Below are positions 28,261 through 43,615 of a stretch of 64,000 nucleotides of DNA, in pieces. The position numbers and the translations under genes were made by a program. The DNA is from Candidatus Metaruminococcus caecorum (GTDB lineage Bacteria > Bacillota > Clostridia > Oscillospirales > Ruminococcaceae). The stretch is taken from contig CAJFTY010000026.1 in NCBI GenBank assembly GCA_904420045.1, positions 1-64,000 of the forward strand, written 5' to 3'. The notes under the pieces were generated by a model. The model was not told where the DNA came from and made no database searches. It was given only the letters and a program-made list of their open reading frames with translations. Position 1 is the stretch's first letter; every line of letters starts with the position of its first letter.

Positions 28261-30133
28261 CGCTTTGTTCCCTCTGCATACTCTTGTCTTTCAGCACAAC
28301 TTTACTCATAGGAATAGAAATCCAGAAGGTCGAGCCGTCCTCCGGATTGTCCCGCATCCCCATATCCCCGCCGAACTTACCGCGGATGACGGCGTTGGAA
28401 ATATACACGCCGAGTCCTGTCCCCGCTGTTCCCTTGCTGGTAATCATCTGTTTAAACAGTCGGTTTTTAATCTGGGGAGATACCCCACAGCCAAAATCTT
28501 TGACTTCAATTTGCAGACAACCGCCTGTTTGCAGCACCCGGATTATAATGTCCTTGCACACGGCGTTTTTTTCCGCGTCAATAGCATTGCCTACCAGGTT
28601 GTTCATCACCTGGACCAGGTTGTTGATGTCGCCGTTTATGTAGACGTCCTGAGGGATTTCGTATACCACCTCCATCCGACAGCCGCTGCTTAAAAATTCA
28701 TGCCGCAAAAGAAGAGACACCTGTTTAAACAAATCATCCATGGAAAACAGGGATTCATCCGATGTGCTCATGTTTTTCGCCTGCCCCTTGACGGCAGTGA
28801 TGATGTCGGACATGTAGGTGCAGGCTTCCCGGAGCCGTCCCACCCAAACGTCCATCTCGCTGTAAATCTCCCGGTAGTCGTCGTCGGTCACCTCCGAGTC
28901 TCCAGTGCTGGCCTTGCACTCCGCAATCAGGTTTTCAATGGCGGACGCGCTGCCGGAAATGCTCATGATTGGGGTTTTCAGGTTGTGAGCCAGACCACCG
29001 ACCATCTGTCCCAAAGAAGCTAAGCGCTCCTGCTCCATCATACGAGCCTGGCTGTCCTGCAAGCGATGCATGCTTTCCTTCACTTTTGTCACATCTTTAA
29101 AAATCGCCGCAAATCCCTCAATCCGGGAGTCGATAATCAGGGGATTGACGTCCACCATATAGTACAGTTTGCGGAGCTCCGCACCGCTGCCGGTGAAAAT
29201 CGCCTGTTCATAGGAAATGCTTGAACGGGTACTCCTGCAGGAGTCCACAGCGGTAATCAAATTGTAAAGACCGGTCTTGCTCTGCACATCTTCATCCTGA
29301 ACGATGTCCTTTAAAAAGGTGTTTTCCGAGATGCCGTACCGCTTTCCGAACACCATGGAAAACGGCGTGTTGTAATTAATCACCAGGCCCTGCTCGCTGA
29401 TGACCAGATAGCAGTCGGAAATCCAGTCCAGCACCCGCTGCATGGCGATTGGACGAATATCCAGCAGGTGCAGCTTATAAATTGCATAGCCGTGAAACAC
29501 CGTGGTGACAATAAAACTCAACGGCGTTGCGACAAGTCCCAGATGAAATATTTTAAGGCTTACGAACAGGTTGATCATCAGGGGGACCGCGGCTCCCAGC
29601 GAAAACAACAGCGCCTGTTTCAGACATAGTTTACTTCGGTTGCGAAATGCAAACCGGATCATGATGACGATGGAGGCCAGCAGGCAAATCAGGGAATAGA
29701 TGCTGGAGAAATAGAGGTATGGGGTGCATTCCACCTCGTTGATATCCAGCGAGAAATGCCGATAAAACAGATGAAAAACCGGGTCGGTACAGACCACGAA
29801 AAAGGAAACGGTGGGGACGACTAGCAGCAGATACAACCCTTTGGGCAGCTTTTGGTCGTTGTTGACAAACACCAGTACGATCAGCAGGGCCAGAACCGGT
29901 GTAAAAGGCCCCAGATACATAATCGCATCCCATACCCGCAAAAGCGTGATATTGTCGGGATCGGTAAACCGGATCAGGATCAGCATGATATCCCAGATCA
30001 CCAAAATCAGGCTCATTGTATAGTAAAGCTTGTGGATTAAGCCGGTTTTTTTGTTCCGGATATTCGTGATGATAAAGCCGATTACAACCACAATGAAAAT
30101 TGCAAAGATTACGGCGGCTACATCTGGTACCAT
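28247..30133 (-). CDS. Seven-helix membrane sensor histidine kinase with PAS domain
   Basis: A 628-residue kinase. About residues 1-230 hold six to seven membrane helices in the manner of the histidine-kinase N-terminal 7TM domain (VIFAIFIVVVIGFIIT, VLALLIVLVFV, IYSLICLLASIVIMI). A PAS domain follows (about 235-350; GFAAIFKDVTKVKESM). The phospho-acceptor His is in LGQMVGGLAHNLKTPIMS near residue 382. The ATPase has N box NLVGNAIDAE, G1 KDFGCGVS and G2 GTAGTGLGVYIS. GGAG lies seven bases before ATG and the NRPS stop is 18 bases upstream. The 7TM module suggests sensing of a membrane-soluble or small ligand, possibly the peptide product, which is inference. Confidence 0.92.
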   Translation of the reverse strand: MVPDVAAVIFAIFIVVVIGFIITNIRNKKTGLIHKLYYTMSLILVIWDIMLILIRFTDPDNITLLRVWDAIMYLGPFTPVLALLIVLVFVNNDQKLPKGLYLLLVVPTVSFFVVCTDPVFHLFYRHFSLDINEVECTPYLYFSSIYSLICLLASIVIMIRFAFRNRSKLCLKQALLFSLGAAVPLMINLFVSLKIFHLGLVATPLSFIVTTVFHGYAIYKLHLLDIRPIAMQRVLDWISDCYLVISEQGLVINYNTPFSMVFGKRYGISENTFLKDIVQDEDVQSKTGLYNLITAVDSCRSTRSSISYEQAIFTGSGAELRKLYYMVDVNPLIIDSRIEGFAAIFKDVTKVKESMHRLQDSQARMMEQERLASLGQMVGGLAHNLKTPIMSISGSASAIENLIAECKASTGDSEVTDDDYREIYSEMDVWVGRLREACTYMSDIITAVKGQAKNMSTSDESLFSMDDLFKQVSLLLRHEFLSSGCRMEVVYEIPQDVYINGDINNLVQVMNNLVGNAIDAEKNAVCKDIIIRVLQTGGCLQIEVKDFGCGVSPQIKNRLFKQMITSKGTAGTGLGVYISNAVIRGKFGGDMGMRDNPEDGSTFWISIPMSKVVLKDKSMQREQSDEKK

Positions 30134-30151
30134 GAAACGTCTCCTTTTTCT

Positions 30152-37624
<7,473 letters not shown>

Positions 37625-37681
37625 GGCTTGGTTCACCTGTATAGTCTGAGATTTAAAAGCATTTAATTTCTTATATTTTCA

Positions 37682-37710
37682 ATTATAATCAAAACAAATA
37701 CAATAGTAAA
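37682..37710 (-). promoter_or_regulatory. Candidate promoter of the NRPS operon
   Basis: On the minus strand, TTTACT, 17 bases, TATAAT, about 58 bases before ATG 37624. The -35 element is weak, suggesting an activator or tight regulation. The surrounding 37640-37800 is very AT-rich and gene-free. Confidence 0.5.
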
Positions 37711-37845
37711 CAATTTATGGCGATTTTTAAGAGAATATATCCTATTTTCTTTAAATTTTGTCGATTTTCTCCCTTATAGTCTCAGATTCTATAAACAGAA
37801 AACGCGTTTTTCGGAATTTGTGACCAATATCGTCTGTGCGCGGCC

Positions 37846-37874
37846 TTGACAATAAAGAATCGTTTCGGTAAAAT
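37846..37874 (+). promoter_or_regulatory. Promoter of the antiporter leader transcript
   Basis: TTGACA, 17 bases, TAAAAT; initiation is expected near 37881. Confidence 0.8.
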
Positions 37875-37880
37875 ACAGTT

Positions 37881-37972
37881 GGGAATGAAGTTCTCCCTTA
37901 GGGTGTCTCCCTTAAAGCGCTTGTAAAAAGCTGATGACTTCTGCAAGAAGCAGGGTCACCAGCTTTTTTGTT
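37881..37972 (+). ncRNA. Putative riboswitch (aptamer plus intrinsic terminator) upstream of the cation/proton antiporter
   Basis: The roughly 90-base leader folds into a compact three-way junction. P1 pairs GAAGTT (37887-37892) with GACTTC (37936-37941). One arm pairs CTTAGGG (37897) with CCC-T-AAG (37909-37917). A weaker arm lies in 37916-37932. The 3' strand of P1 lies inside the left arm of a strong terminator (37926-37972; AAAAAGCTGATGAC against GTCACCAGCTTTTT with an inner CTGC/GCAG stem and a T run). The two states exclude each other, the signature of a transcriptional riboswitch. A direct repeat TCTCCCTTA occurs at 37892 and 37906. A monovalent-cation or pH sensor would fit the gene; I cannot assign a known class by eye. 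Confidence 0.6.
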
Positions 37973-38046
37973 TTTCATGCCAAGGCCCTGATTTTGTGTT
38001 TAACAAGTATACGCCGCGGAGGAGATGCGGCAAAAGGGGAAGTAAA

Positions 38047-39252
38047 ATGGATTTTTTAGCGAGTTTGGGAATTCTTTTGCTGTGCGGACTGGCACTGGGA
38101 TCAATATGCAGAAAACTGAAACTGCCTCCTCTTTTGGGGATGATGGCGGCGGGTATGGTGCTGGGGCCATATGCGTTTAACCTGATTGCGCCGGAGATCT
38201 TACATATTTCCTCGGATTTAAGGCAGTTGGCGCTTATCATTATCCTCACCCGGGCCGGGCTATCCTTCGACATACAGGAACTCAGAAAAAATGGCCGAAG
38301 CGCTGTGATGCTCTGCTTTGTACCCGCGGCTGCGGAAATTGTGGGCTACGTGATCTTTGGGGTGCTGTTGCTGCGCCTGTCCTGGAACGAAGCGGCGCTG
38401 TTGGGGACGGTGATGGCGGCGGTCTCGCCCGCCGTGGTGGTTCCCAGGATGCTCAAGCTCAAAGAAGCCGGCTATGGAACGGATAAGGGCATTCCGCAGA
38501 TGATCCTGACAGGGGCGTCGGCCGACGATATTTTTGTCATCATCCTGTTTACTGCCCTGCTTGCCATGTCCGGGAACGGCGGCTCCTTTGATATTCACTT
38601 TCTTTGGAAAACACCGGTTTCCATTTTGACTGGAATCGCCCTAGGGCTTTTGTCCGGCTGGCTGGCTGCGGCGTTTTTCATGCGTTTTCATATGCGGGAC
38701 ACCGTAAAAATCGTTATCCTGTTAAGCGTTTCTTTTTTCTTTGTAGCGTTGGAACATACGGTTGGGGCCTGGATTCCGTTTTCCGGCCTGCTCGCCGTTC
38801 TCGCCATGGGTGCAATGCTTATGGAAAAACACACCGTGTGTGCAAAAAGGCTGTCTGTCAAGTATGCAAAGCTTTGGGTGGTGGCGGAGATTCTGCTGTT
38901 TGTCCTGGTGGGAGCAACAGTGGATGTGCGCTACGCCCTTCAGTCGGGAGGGATGATCCTGGCGGTGATCGCGCTGGCACTGGCATTCAGGATGCTGGGT
39001 GTTTATCTGTGTGTGGTGGGCACAACGTTAACCCGTAGAGAACGGTTGTTTTGTATGCTGGCCTACACACCTAAAGCTACGGTTCAGGCCGCAATTGGAG
39101 CGGTTCCCCTGTCCATGGGACTCGCTTGCGGGCAGATGATTTTAACCGCAGCGGTCATTGCCATTTTAGTCACCGCGCCGCTGGGCGCATTTTTAACCGA
39201 TTTGTCCTATAAAAAGCTGTTAAACAAACAGCAACGGTCGGATCAAGCATAG
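38047..39252 (+). CDS. Cation/proton antiporter, CPA superfamily
   Basis: A 401-residue integral membrane protein with about 12-13 helices. LGMMAAGMVLGPYAFN, ALIIILTRAGLSFD and ILTGASADDIFVIILF are conserved Na+/H+ exchanger (NhaP/KefB-like) motifs; the adjacent Asp-Asp in SADD suggests electrogenic exchange. ATG 38047 follows AAAAGGGGAAG by about five bases. It has no C-terminal TrkA domain. Its promoter and riboswitch-like leader make it a separately regulated unit, divergent from the NRPS operon. Product export is unlikely for this family; sodium or pH homeostasis is more natural. Confidence 0.88.
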   Translation: MDFLASLGILLLCGLALGSICRKLKLPPLLGMMAAGMVLGPYAFNLIAPEILHISSDLRQLALIIILTRAGLSFDIQELRKNGRSAVMLCFVPAAAEIVGYVIFGVLLLRLSWNEAALLGTVMAAVSPAVVVPRMLKLKEAGYGTDKGIPQMILTGASADDIFVIILFTALLAMSGNGGSFDIHFLWKTPVSILTGIALGLLSGWLAAAFFMRFHMRDTVKIVILLSVSFFFVALEHTVGAWIPFSGLLAVLAMGAMLMEKHTVCAKRLSVKYAKLWVVAEILLFVLVGATVDVRYALQSGGMILAVIALALAFRMLGVYLCVVGTTLTRRERLFCMLAYTPKATVQAAIGAVPLSMGLACGQMILTAAVIAILVTAPLGAFLTDLSYKKLLNKQQRSDQA

Positions 39253-39294
39253 TACTTACAAGGTTTGTTTTTTACCCTTGTCTGCATATGAATC

Positions 39295-39327
39295 AAAAAG
39301 GAAGGGCCTGTAAGGGCCCTTCCTTTT
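39295..39327. terminator. Bidirectional terminator between the antiporter and nadA
   Basis: AAAAAGGAAGGGCC/GGGCCCTTCCTTTTT inverted repeat, serving two convergent genes. Confidence 0.88.
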
Positions 39328-39359
39328 TCCTGAACACACCGTTTTTATTGACGGAACAT

Positions 39360-40268
39360 TTATCCCATGCGGATCATTTCATCCACCGAGCGTTTGGCCT
39401 TTAGGCGTAAATCCTCCGGAATCTGGATTTCTTCACCGCCCTGGCCGGTTAGTGCCTTGTACACGTCTAAAAGAGTGGTCAGCCGCATATCCGGACACAT
39501 CAGCCGCTTGCTTAAAAGCGGATACCGGCGTCCCGGACGCATCAGGCTTAAATAGTCCGAAATGCTTTTTTCCGTGCCGATGATGCAGTCTTCGTCATGC
39601 TCCATGGCGTAGCGGATGATCGCAGCTGTGGAGCCGATCACATCCCCGTATTCCAAAACCTGAGCAGGCAGTTCCGGATGCATAAGAATTTTCATCCCGG
39701 GATATTGCTGTTTTGCGCGGATGCAGTCCTCTTCGGTCACCGAGTTGTGAACTGGACAGTAGCCGTCCCACAATACAATGTTTTTATGGGGAAGCTGTTT
39801 TTTTATGTAAGAGCCCAGGTTTTGATCCGGAATAAACAGGATTTCCGGCGCGTCCAGCTGCTCCACAATCTTCAAGGCGCTGGAGGAGGTCACGCACACG
39901 TCGCACACGGCTTTCAGCTCAGTGGTGGTGTTGACATAGGCCACCACTACCGCATTGGGATGGCTTTTTTTATACTCCAGCACCCGCTCAGGCGAAATTT
40001 GTTCCGCCATGGGACATGTGGCCTGGGCGATGGGTAAAAGCACCGTCTTTTCAGGGGAAAGCATCTTGACGGTGTCCGCCATAAAGCGTACGCCGCACAG
40101 GATAACCCGGTCGCAGCGAAGATCTTTTGCCGCTACGCTCAGGGCAAACGAATCCCCTTTGTGATCCGCGATTTCTAAAATTTCAGGAGCTTGGTAGCTG
40201 TGGGCAAGGATCACCGTACCGGTTTCCTCTTTTAAACGGAGAATTTCTTTTTGAAGTTCAGATATCAT
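39360..40268 (-). CDS. nadA: Quinolinate synthase A
   Basis: Condenses iminoaspartate with dihydroxyacetone phosphate to quinolinate in NAD synthesis. The 302 residues hold the three Fe-S ligands of the short NadA form: VILCGVRFMADTVKML, AVCDVCVTSSSALKI and SKRLMCPDMRLTTL. AHSYQAPEIL near the start is characteristic. ATG 40268 lies five bases after GGAGG; the TTG at 40280 overlaps that site. nadB and nadC are not adjacent, unlike the common nadABC operon. The 140-base leader contains two GCCGCGG blocks (near 40284-40308) that can pair. Confidence 0.95.
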   Translation of the reverse strand: MISELQKEILRLKEETGTVILAHSYQAPEILEIADHKGDSFALSVAAKDLRCDRVILCGVRFMADTVKMLSPEKTVLLPIAQATCPMAEQISPERVLEYKKSHPNAVVVAYVNTTTELKAVCDVCVTSSSALKIVEQLDAPEILFIPDQNLGSYIKKQLPHKNIVLWDGYCPVHNSVTEEDCIRAKQQYPGMKILMHPELPAQVLEYGDVIGSTAAIIRYAMEHDEDCIIGTEKSISDYLSLMRPGRRYPLLSKRLMCPDMRLTTLLDVYKALTGQGGEEIQIPEDLRLKAKRSVDEMIRMG

Positions 40269-40422
40269 GAGTACCTCCAAAGCTGCCGCGGTCAGACCAC
40301 TGCCGCGGATGATAATGGTCGGATTTCCTCATTGACTGAGAGCCATTCACAGGCAATGAAAAAATGGCAACGCCTTGATCCGCCAGAGATGGGCGAAAAA
40401 AAGGGGATGGAATGCTGTCTTT

Positions 40423-40451
40423 ATTATACGTGGAATTTTGCCATTTTGCAA
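40423..40451 (-). promoter_or_regulatory. Promoter of nadA
   Basis: On the minus strand, TTGCAA, 17 bases, TATAAT. Confidence 0.7.
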
Positions 40452-40522
40452 GCAAACCCGTGCTTTTCTGGGACTTGTTTGCCTGCCTTTTTTCCCGTAC
40501 TAAAATTTAGATGAAAGAATTC

Positions 40523-40551
40523 TTGCAGAGTTCTTTCAAATATGCTACAAT
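40523..40551 (+). promoter_or_regulatory. Promoter of the Rrf2-family regulator gene
   Basis: TTGCAG, 17 bases, TACAAT, giving a leader of about 95 bases. Confidence 0.7.
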
Positions 40552-40557
40552 TACTGG

Positions 40558-40646
40558 TAGCTTAATAGGATATATTCCGGTGCGGGGCTAAGGTCTGCCC
40601 GGGAAAAATACGGAAACGATTCATCCGGCAAAACCGGATGGGGGAG
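40558..40646 (+). other. Structured leader of the Rrf2 gene
   Basis: The leader can form an outer TTCCG/CGGAA helix around a CGGG/CCCG arm (about 40576-40612) and a CATCCGG/CCGGATG hairpin (40622-40640) that ends on the first base of the GGGGAG ribosome site. No terminator is seen. It may influence translation; I recognise no known family. Confidence 0.35.
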
Positions 40647-40651
40647 AATGG

Positions 40652-41095
40652 GTGATTACTGTGAAAATTTCCACGAAAGGACGTTACGGGCTCCGCCTGA
40701 TGTTTGATTTGGCGCTGCACTATGGCAAGGGGATGACCCCGCTCAAAGAAATTGCCAAGCGGCAGGAGATTTCGGACAAATATCTGGAGCAGATCATTAT
40801 GCAGTTAAACCGGGCGGGACTAGTGCGCAGCGTGCGGGGCTCCCAAGGCGGGTATAGCCTGCGGGAAACTCCGGATAAAATTTTAGTGGGGGATGTGCTC
40901 CGGGCGGTGGAGGGGTCTCTGGCGCCGGTGGAATGTCTGGATGAGCCCGGCAGCTGCCCGAACGCCGACCTCTGCGTCACGGTGACTGTCTGGCGCAAAG
41001 TCCGCGAGGCCATTGAAAGCGTAGTTGACCATATGACGCTGCAGGATTTGGTGGATGATTATTTGGCCAAAGGGCAGAGTGATTACTGCATTTAA
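40652..41095 (+). CDS. Rrf2-family regulator with IscR-like cysteines
   Basis: A 147-residue winged-helix regulator. KISTKGRYGLRLMFDLALHYG and RQEISDKYLEQIIMQLNRAGLVRSVRGSQGGY are the Rrf2 hallmarks. CLDEPGSCPNADLC gives Cys-X6-Cys-X5-Cys in the position of the IscR iron-sulfur ligands, so it may carry a cluster, unlike CymR, which lacks these cysteines. GTG 40652 is spaced five bases from GGGGAG; GTG 40661 would give the more classical MKISTKG start but lies 14 bases away. It faces cysK tail to tail, suggesting control of cysteine or cluster biogenesis. Confidence 0.88.
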   Translation: MITVKISTKGRYGLRLMFDLALHYGKGMTPLKEIAKRQEISDKYLEQIIMQLNRAGLVRSVRGSQGGYSLRETPDKILVGDVLRAVEGSLAPVECLDEPGSCPNADLCVTVTVWRKVREAIESVVDHMTLQDLVDDYLAKGQSDYCI

Positions 41096-41111
41096 TGGAG
41101 AATAAACAAAG

Positions 41112-41142
41112 AAAAATTCCCCGGCTTAGCCGGGGAATTTTT
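41112..41142. terminator. Bidirectional terminator between the Rrf2 gene and cysK
   Basis: AAAAATTCCCCGGC/GCCGGGGAATTTTT inverted repeat with a three-base loop. Its last base overlaps the cysK stop codon. Confidence 0.88.
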
Positions 41143-42074
41143 TAGTCTGCAAACAGGGCGGTGGACAAATACCGCTCGCCGGTATCCGGCAGCAGGGCTA
41201 GAATGGTTTTCCCTTTGTTTTCGGGTAAACGGGCAAGCCTGGTGGCTGCCGCAATCGCTGCCCCGGAAGAAATTCCCACCAGAAGCCCATCGGATTTCGC
41301 CACCTCCCGTGCGGCGGCGAACGCCTCCTCATTGGAGATTTTTTCAATCCGGTCGATCAGCGAAGTGTCCAGGGTTTTGGGAATGAAGCCCGCGCCGATC
41401 CCCTGGATTTTGTGGGGACCCGCCGGTTCGCCGGATAGGACGGCGCTATCCTTGGGCTCCACTGCCACAACCTTCAGTCCGGGAATGTTCTCTTTTAAAA
41501 ATCCACCCACCCCGCTGAGAGTGCCGCCGGTTCCCACTCCGCTGACAAAGTAGTCTACCTTGCCGTCGGTATCCCGCAGAATCTCCGGCCCGGTGGTTTT
41601 GCGGTGCATCGCAGGATTGGCGGAATTTTCAAACTGCTGGGGAATAAAGGAGTTAGGGTATTCCCGGGCCAGTTCGTTTGCCTTTTGAATCGCACCATTC
41701 ATGCCTTTGGCTCCGTCGGTGAGCACAAGCTCTGCCCCCAGCGCTTTAAGCAGATTGCGGCGTTCTGCGCTCATGGTTTCGGGCATGGTCAAAATCAGCC
41801 GGTATCCCCGGGAGGCCGCCACAAAAGCAAGACCAATGCCGGTATTTCCGCTGGTAGGTTCAATAATCACAGTGTCTTTGTTAATTTTACCCTGCTTTTC
41901 CGCCTCAGTAATCATGGCGTATCCCACCCGGTCCTTGACCGAGCCCAATGGATTAAAATATTCCAGCTTGGTAAGAATCGTCGCCTCAAGGCCGTGCTTT
42001 TTGTTGTAGTTCACAAGCTGTAGGATGGGGGTATTGCCAATCAACTGCGTTAAAGAAGTTTTAATATTCGCCAT
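41142..42074 (-). CDS. cysK: Cysteine synthase (O-acetylserine sulfhydrylase)
   Basis: A PLP enzyme that makes cysteine from O-acetylserine and sulfide. The 310 residues match Cys[11 protein letters not shown], the Schiff-base Lys in [13 protein letters not shown], the substrate loop [13 protein letters not shown], the phosphate cradle [11 protein letters not shown] and [11 protein letters not shown] near the end. ATG 42074 follows AAGGAG by seven bases; GTG 42083 overlaps that site. No cysE is adjacent. The promoter carries a palindrome over its -10 element. Confidence 0.96.
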   Translation of the reverse strand: MANIKTSLTQLIGNTPILQLVNYNKKHGLEATILTKLEYFNPLGSVKDRVGYAMITEAEKQGKINKDTVIIEPTSGNTGIGLAFVAASRGYRLILTMPETMSAERRNLLKALGAELVLTDGAKGMNGAIQKANELAREYPNSFIPQQFENSANPAMHRKTTGPEILRDTDGKVDYFVSGVGTGGTLSGVGGFLKENIPGLKVVAVEPKDSAVLSGEPAGPHKIQGIGAGFIPKTLDTSLIDRIEKISNEEAFAAAREVAKSDGLLVGISSGAAIAAATRLARLPENKGKTILALLPDTGERYLSTALFAD

Positions 42075-42113
42075 TGTATACACTCCTTATTCCTATTAAT
42101 CATGTATGAATTT

Positions 42114-42130
42114 AGGTATATGATACACCT
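42114..42130. promoter_or_regulatory. Candidate operator over the cysK promoter
   Basis: AGGTATATGATACACCT is a 17-base imperfect palindrome that spans the -10 element. The neighbouring Rrf2 protein is the obvious candidate ligand, but this is inference. Confidence 0.4.
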
Positions 42131-42148
42131 GTTTTCGGAATCTGTCAA
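42120..42148 (-). promoter_or_regulatory. Promoter of cysK
   Basis: On the minus strand, TTGACA, 17 bases, TATCAT. Confidence 0.8.
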
Positions 42149-42311
42149 TCCTTATTTTAGGAAAACACGAAAAAGAACGGGAATGTCCTAAAAGAATGAT
42201 TTGAAACAAAGAAGCCTTTATATAGGCAGCGACATATTTAAACATTTTTAATCATAGGATCAAAAAGTGGGATTTTAGGATTTTATAAGAATTTTGTAAG
42301 ATATGTTTTAG

Positions 42312-42340
42312 TTGACGGCAGTCCGCCTGCTAGGTATAAT
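42312..42340 (+). promoter_or_regulatory. Promoter of the tepA operon
   Basis: TTGACG, 17 bases, TATAAT. The rest of 42149-42446 is AT-rich and holds no gene that I can see. Confidence 0.8.
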
Positions 42341-42446
42341 AAGAATAGTTTTTGCATAGAAACGCCGCCTTGCGTGACCGCCTGCATAAATTGTGCGGAA
42401 ACCGGAAATACTAAGCCTGATTTGAAGAACAGGCAGGAGGCAGACT

Positions 42447-43343
42447 ATGGAAAACAACGATATTCTCCATCATGGAAAGCCCGGGGACGATTCCGGCAGC
42501 GAGCAGGATCAACAGGACGACACGGTGTCTTTGGAAGAAGAAAGCACGCAAAAACAGATTGAACAGTCTGGCTCGGTGACGACCCGGGGCAAGCATTTGA
42601 TCCACTGCCTGACGATTATTGGGCAGATCGAAGGACACTATATTTTGCCCCCTCAGAACAAGACTACCAAATACGAGCACATCATGCCTCAGTTGGTCGC
42701 CATTGAACAGGACCCGGATATTGAAGGGCTTGTAATCATGCTCAACACCGTGGGCGGCGATGTGGAAGCCGGCCTTGCCATTGCAGAGCTTGTGGCCGGG
42801 ATGAAAAAACCAACAGTCTCTCTGGTGCTGGGGGGAGGGCACTCCATCGGCGTGCCGCTGGCGGTCTCCGCCAAGCGGTCGTTTATCGTTCCCTCTGCCA
42901 CTATGACGATTCACCCCGTGCGGATGAACGGCCTTGTGCTGGGGGTTCCCCAAACCTTGTCCTACTTTGACAAAATGCAGGATCGCATCGTTAATTTTGT
43001 CACCAAAAACAGCGACATTTCAGAAGACCGGTTCCGGGAACTGATGATGACGACTGGGGAGCTGATGATGGATGTGGGAACCGTCTTGGACGGGGAACAG
43101 GCGGTGGAAGAAGGACTCATCGACCAGCTGGGCGGACTGTCCGATGTGATCGCCTGTCTGTACCAGCTCATTGAGGAGCAGCAGGAGGAGAAAAAACAGC
43201 AAGAGTCCGACAATAAACCAGCGGATAAGTCTATAAAGGGAAAAACTTCCACAGCAAAAAAACCTTCTGCGGGAGCTGAACAAAAGCCGAAGCGGCGGGG
43301 ACGGCCTCCCAAGAATCCTCAAAAGGAGAGTGGAAAGGTATGA
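42447..43343 (+). CDS. tepA: ClpP-fold protease, TepA-like
   Basis: A 298-residue ClpP/crotonase-fold protein. The core is [22 protein letters not shown], the nucleophile region [16 protein letters not shown] and the His region [17 protein letters not shown], as in Bacillus TepA (YmfB). The first 40 residues are acidic and disordered ([20 protein letters not shown]), and the last 60 are a Lys/Pro-rich tail ([15 protein letters not shown]) containing an AT-hook-like RGRPP. GCAGGAGG precedes ATG. Its stop overlaps ylzJ by four bases. TepA has been linked to secretion and spore-related functions in Bacillus; the role here is inferred. Confidence 0.85.
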   Translation: MENNDILHHGKPGDDSGSEQDQQDDTVSLEEESTQKQIEQSGSVTTRGKHLIHCLTIIGQIEGHYILPPQNKTTKYEHIMPQLVAIEQDPDIEGLVIMLNTVGGDVEAGLAIAELVAGMKKPTVSLVLGGGHSIGVPLAVSAKRSFIVPSATMTIHPVRMNGLVLGVPQTLSYFDKMQDRIVNFVTKNSDISEDRFRELMMTTGELMMDVGTVLDGEQAVEEGLIDQLGGLSDVIACLYQLIEEQQEEKKQQESDNKPADKSIKGKTSTAKKPSAGAEQKPKRRGRPPKNPQKESGKV

Positions 43344-43540
43344 TCCTTTACACAATTGTCGATTTGCAGGAGGTATTCGCTCAACCCCGGGAGGATCTTC
43401 AGACGGAGTTTCAGCCCATCGGACATGGATATCTGGAAACAGTCCGAGAGGAAAACGGGCATAGGATCACCCGGATCATCTCCACCGATCCGGCGGATTA
43501 TTTAAACCCTGGGTATGCGCCGGGCCAGTTTTGGTCATGA
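43340..43540 (+). CDS. ylzJ: YlzJ-like small protein
   Basis: A 66-residue protein ([15 protein letters not shown] to [13 protein letters not shown]) with the YlzJ-like pattern. It starts inside the tepA stop (ATGA overlap). The order tepA-ylzJ followed by the FtsK/SpoIIIE gene is the same as in Bacillus, which supports the identity of this short gene. Its function is unknown. Confidence 0.8.
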   Translation: MILYTIVDLQEVFAQPREDLQTEFQPIGHGYLETVREENGHRITRIISTDPADYLNPGYAPGQFWS

Positions 43541-43615
43541 GCGCAGCCTTTCAAAAGACGATAGAACCTGCTGAAAACAGGTTCTTACATATTTACATAC
43601 TGGGAGGAAAACATC

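Noticed and set aside
38047..39252. Antiporter as the exporter of the NRPS product
   Set aside because: It is divergently transcribed with its own regulated leader, and the family moves small cations, not peptides. No exporter gene lies in the operon.
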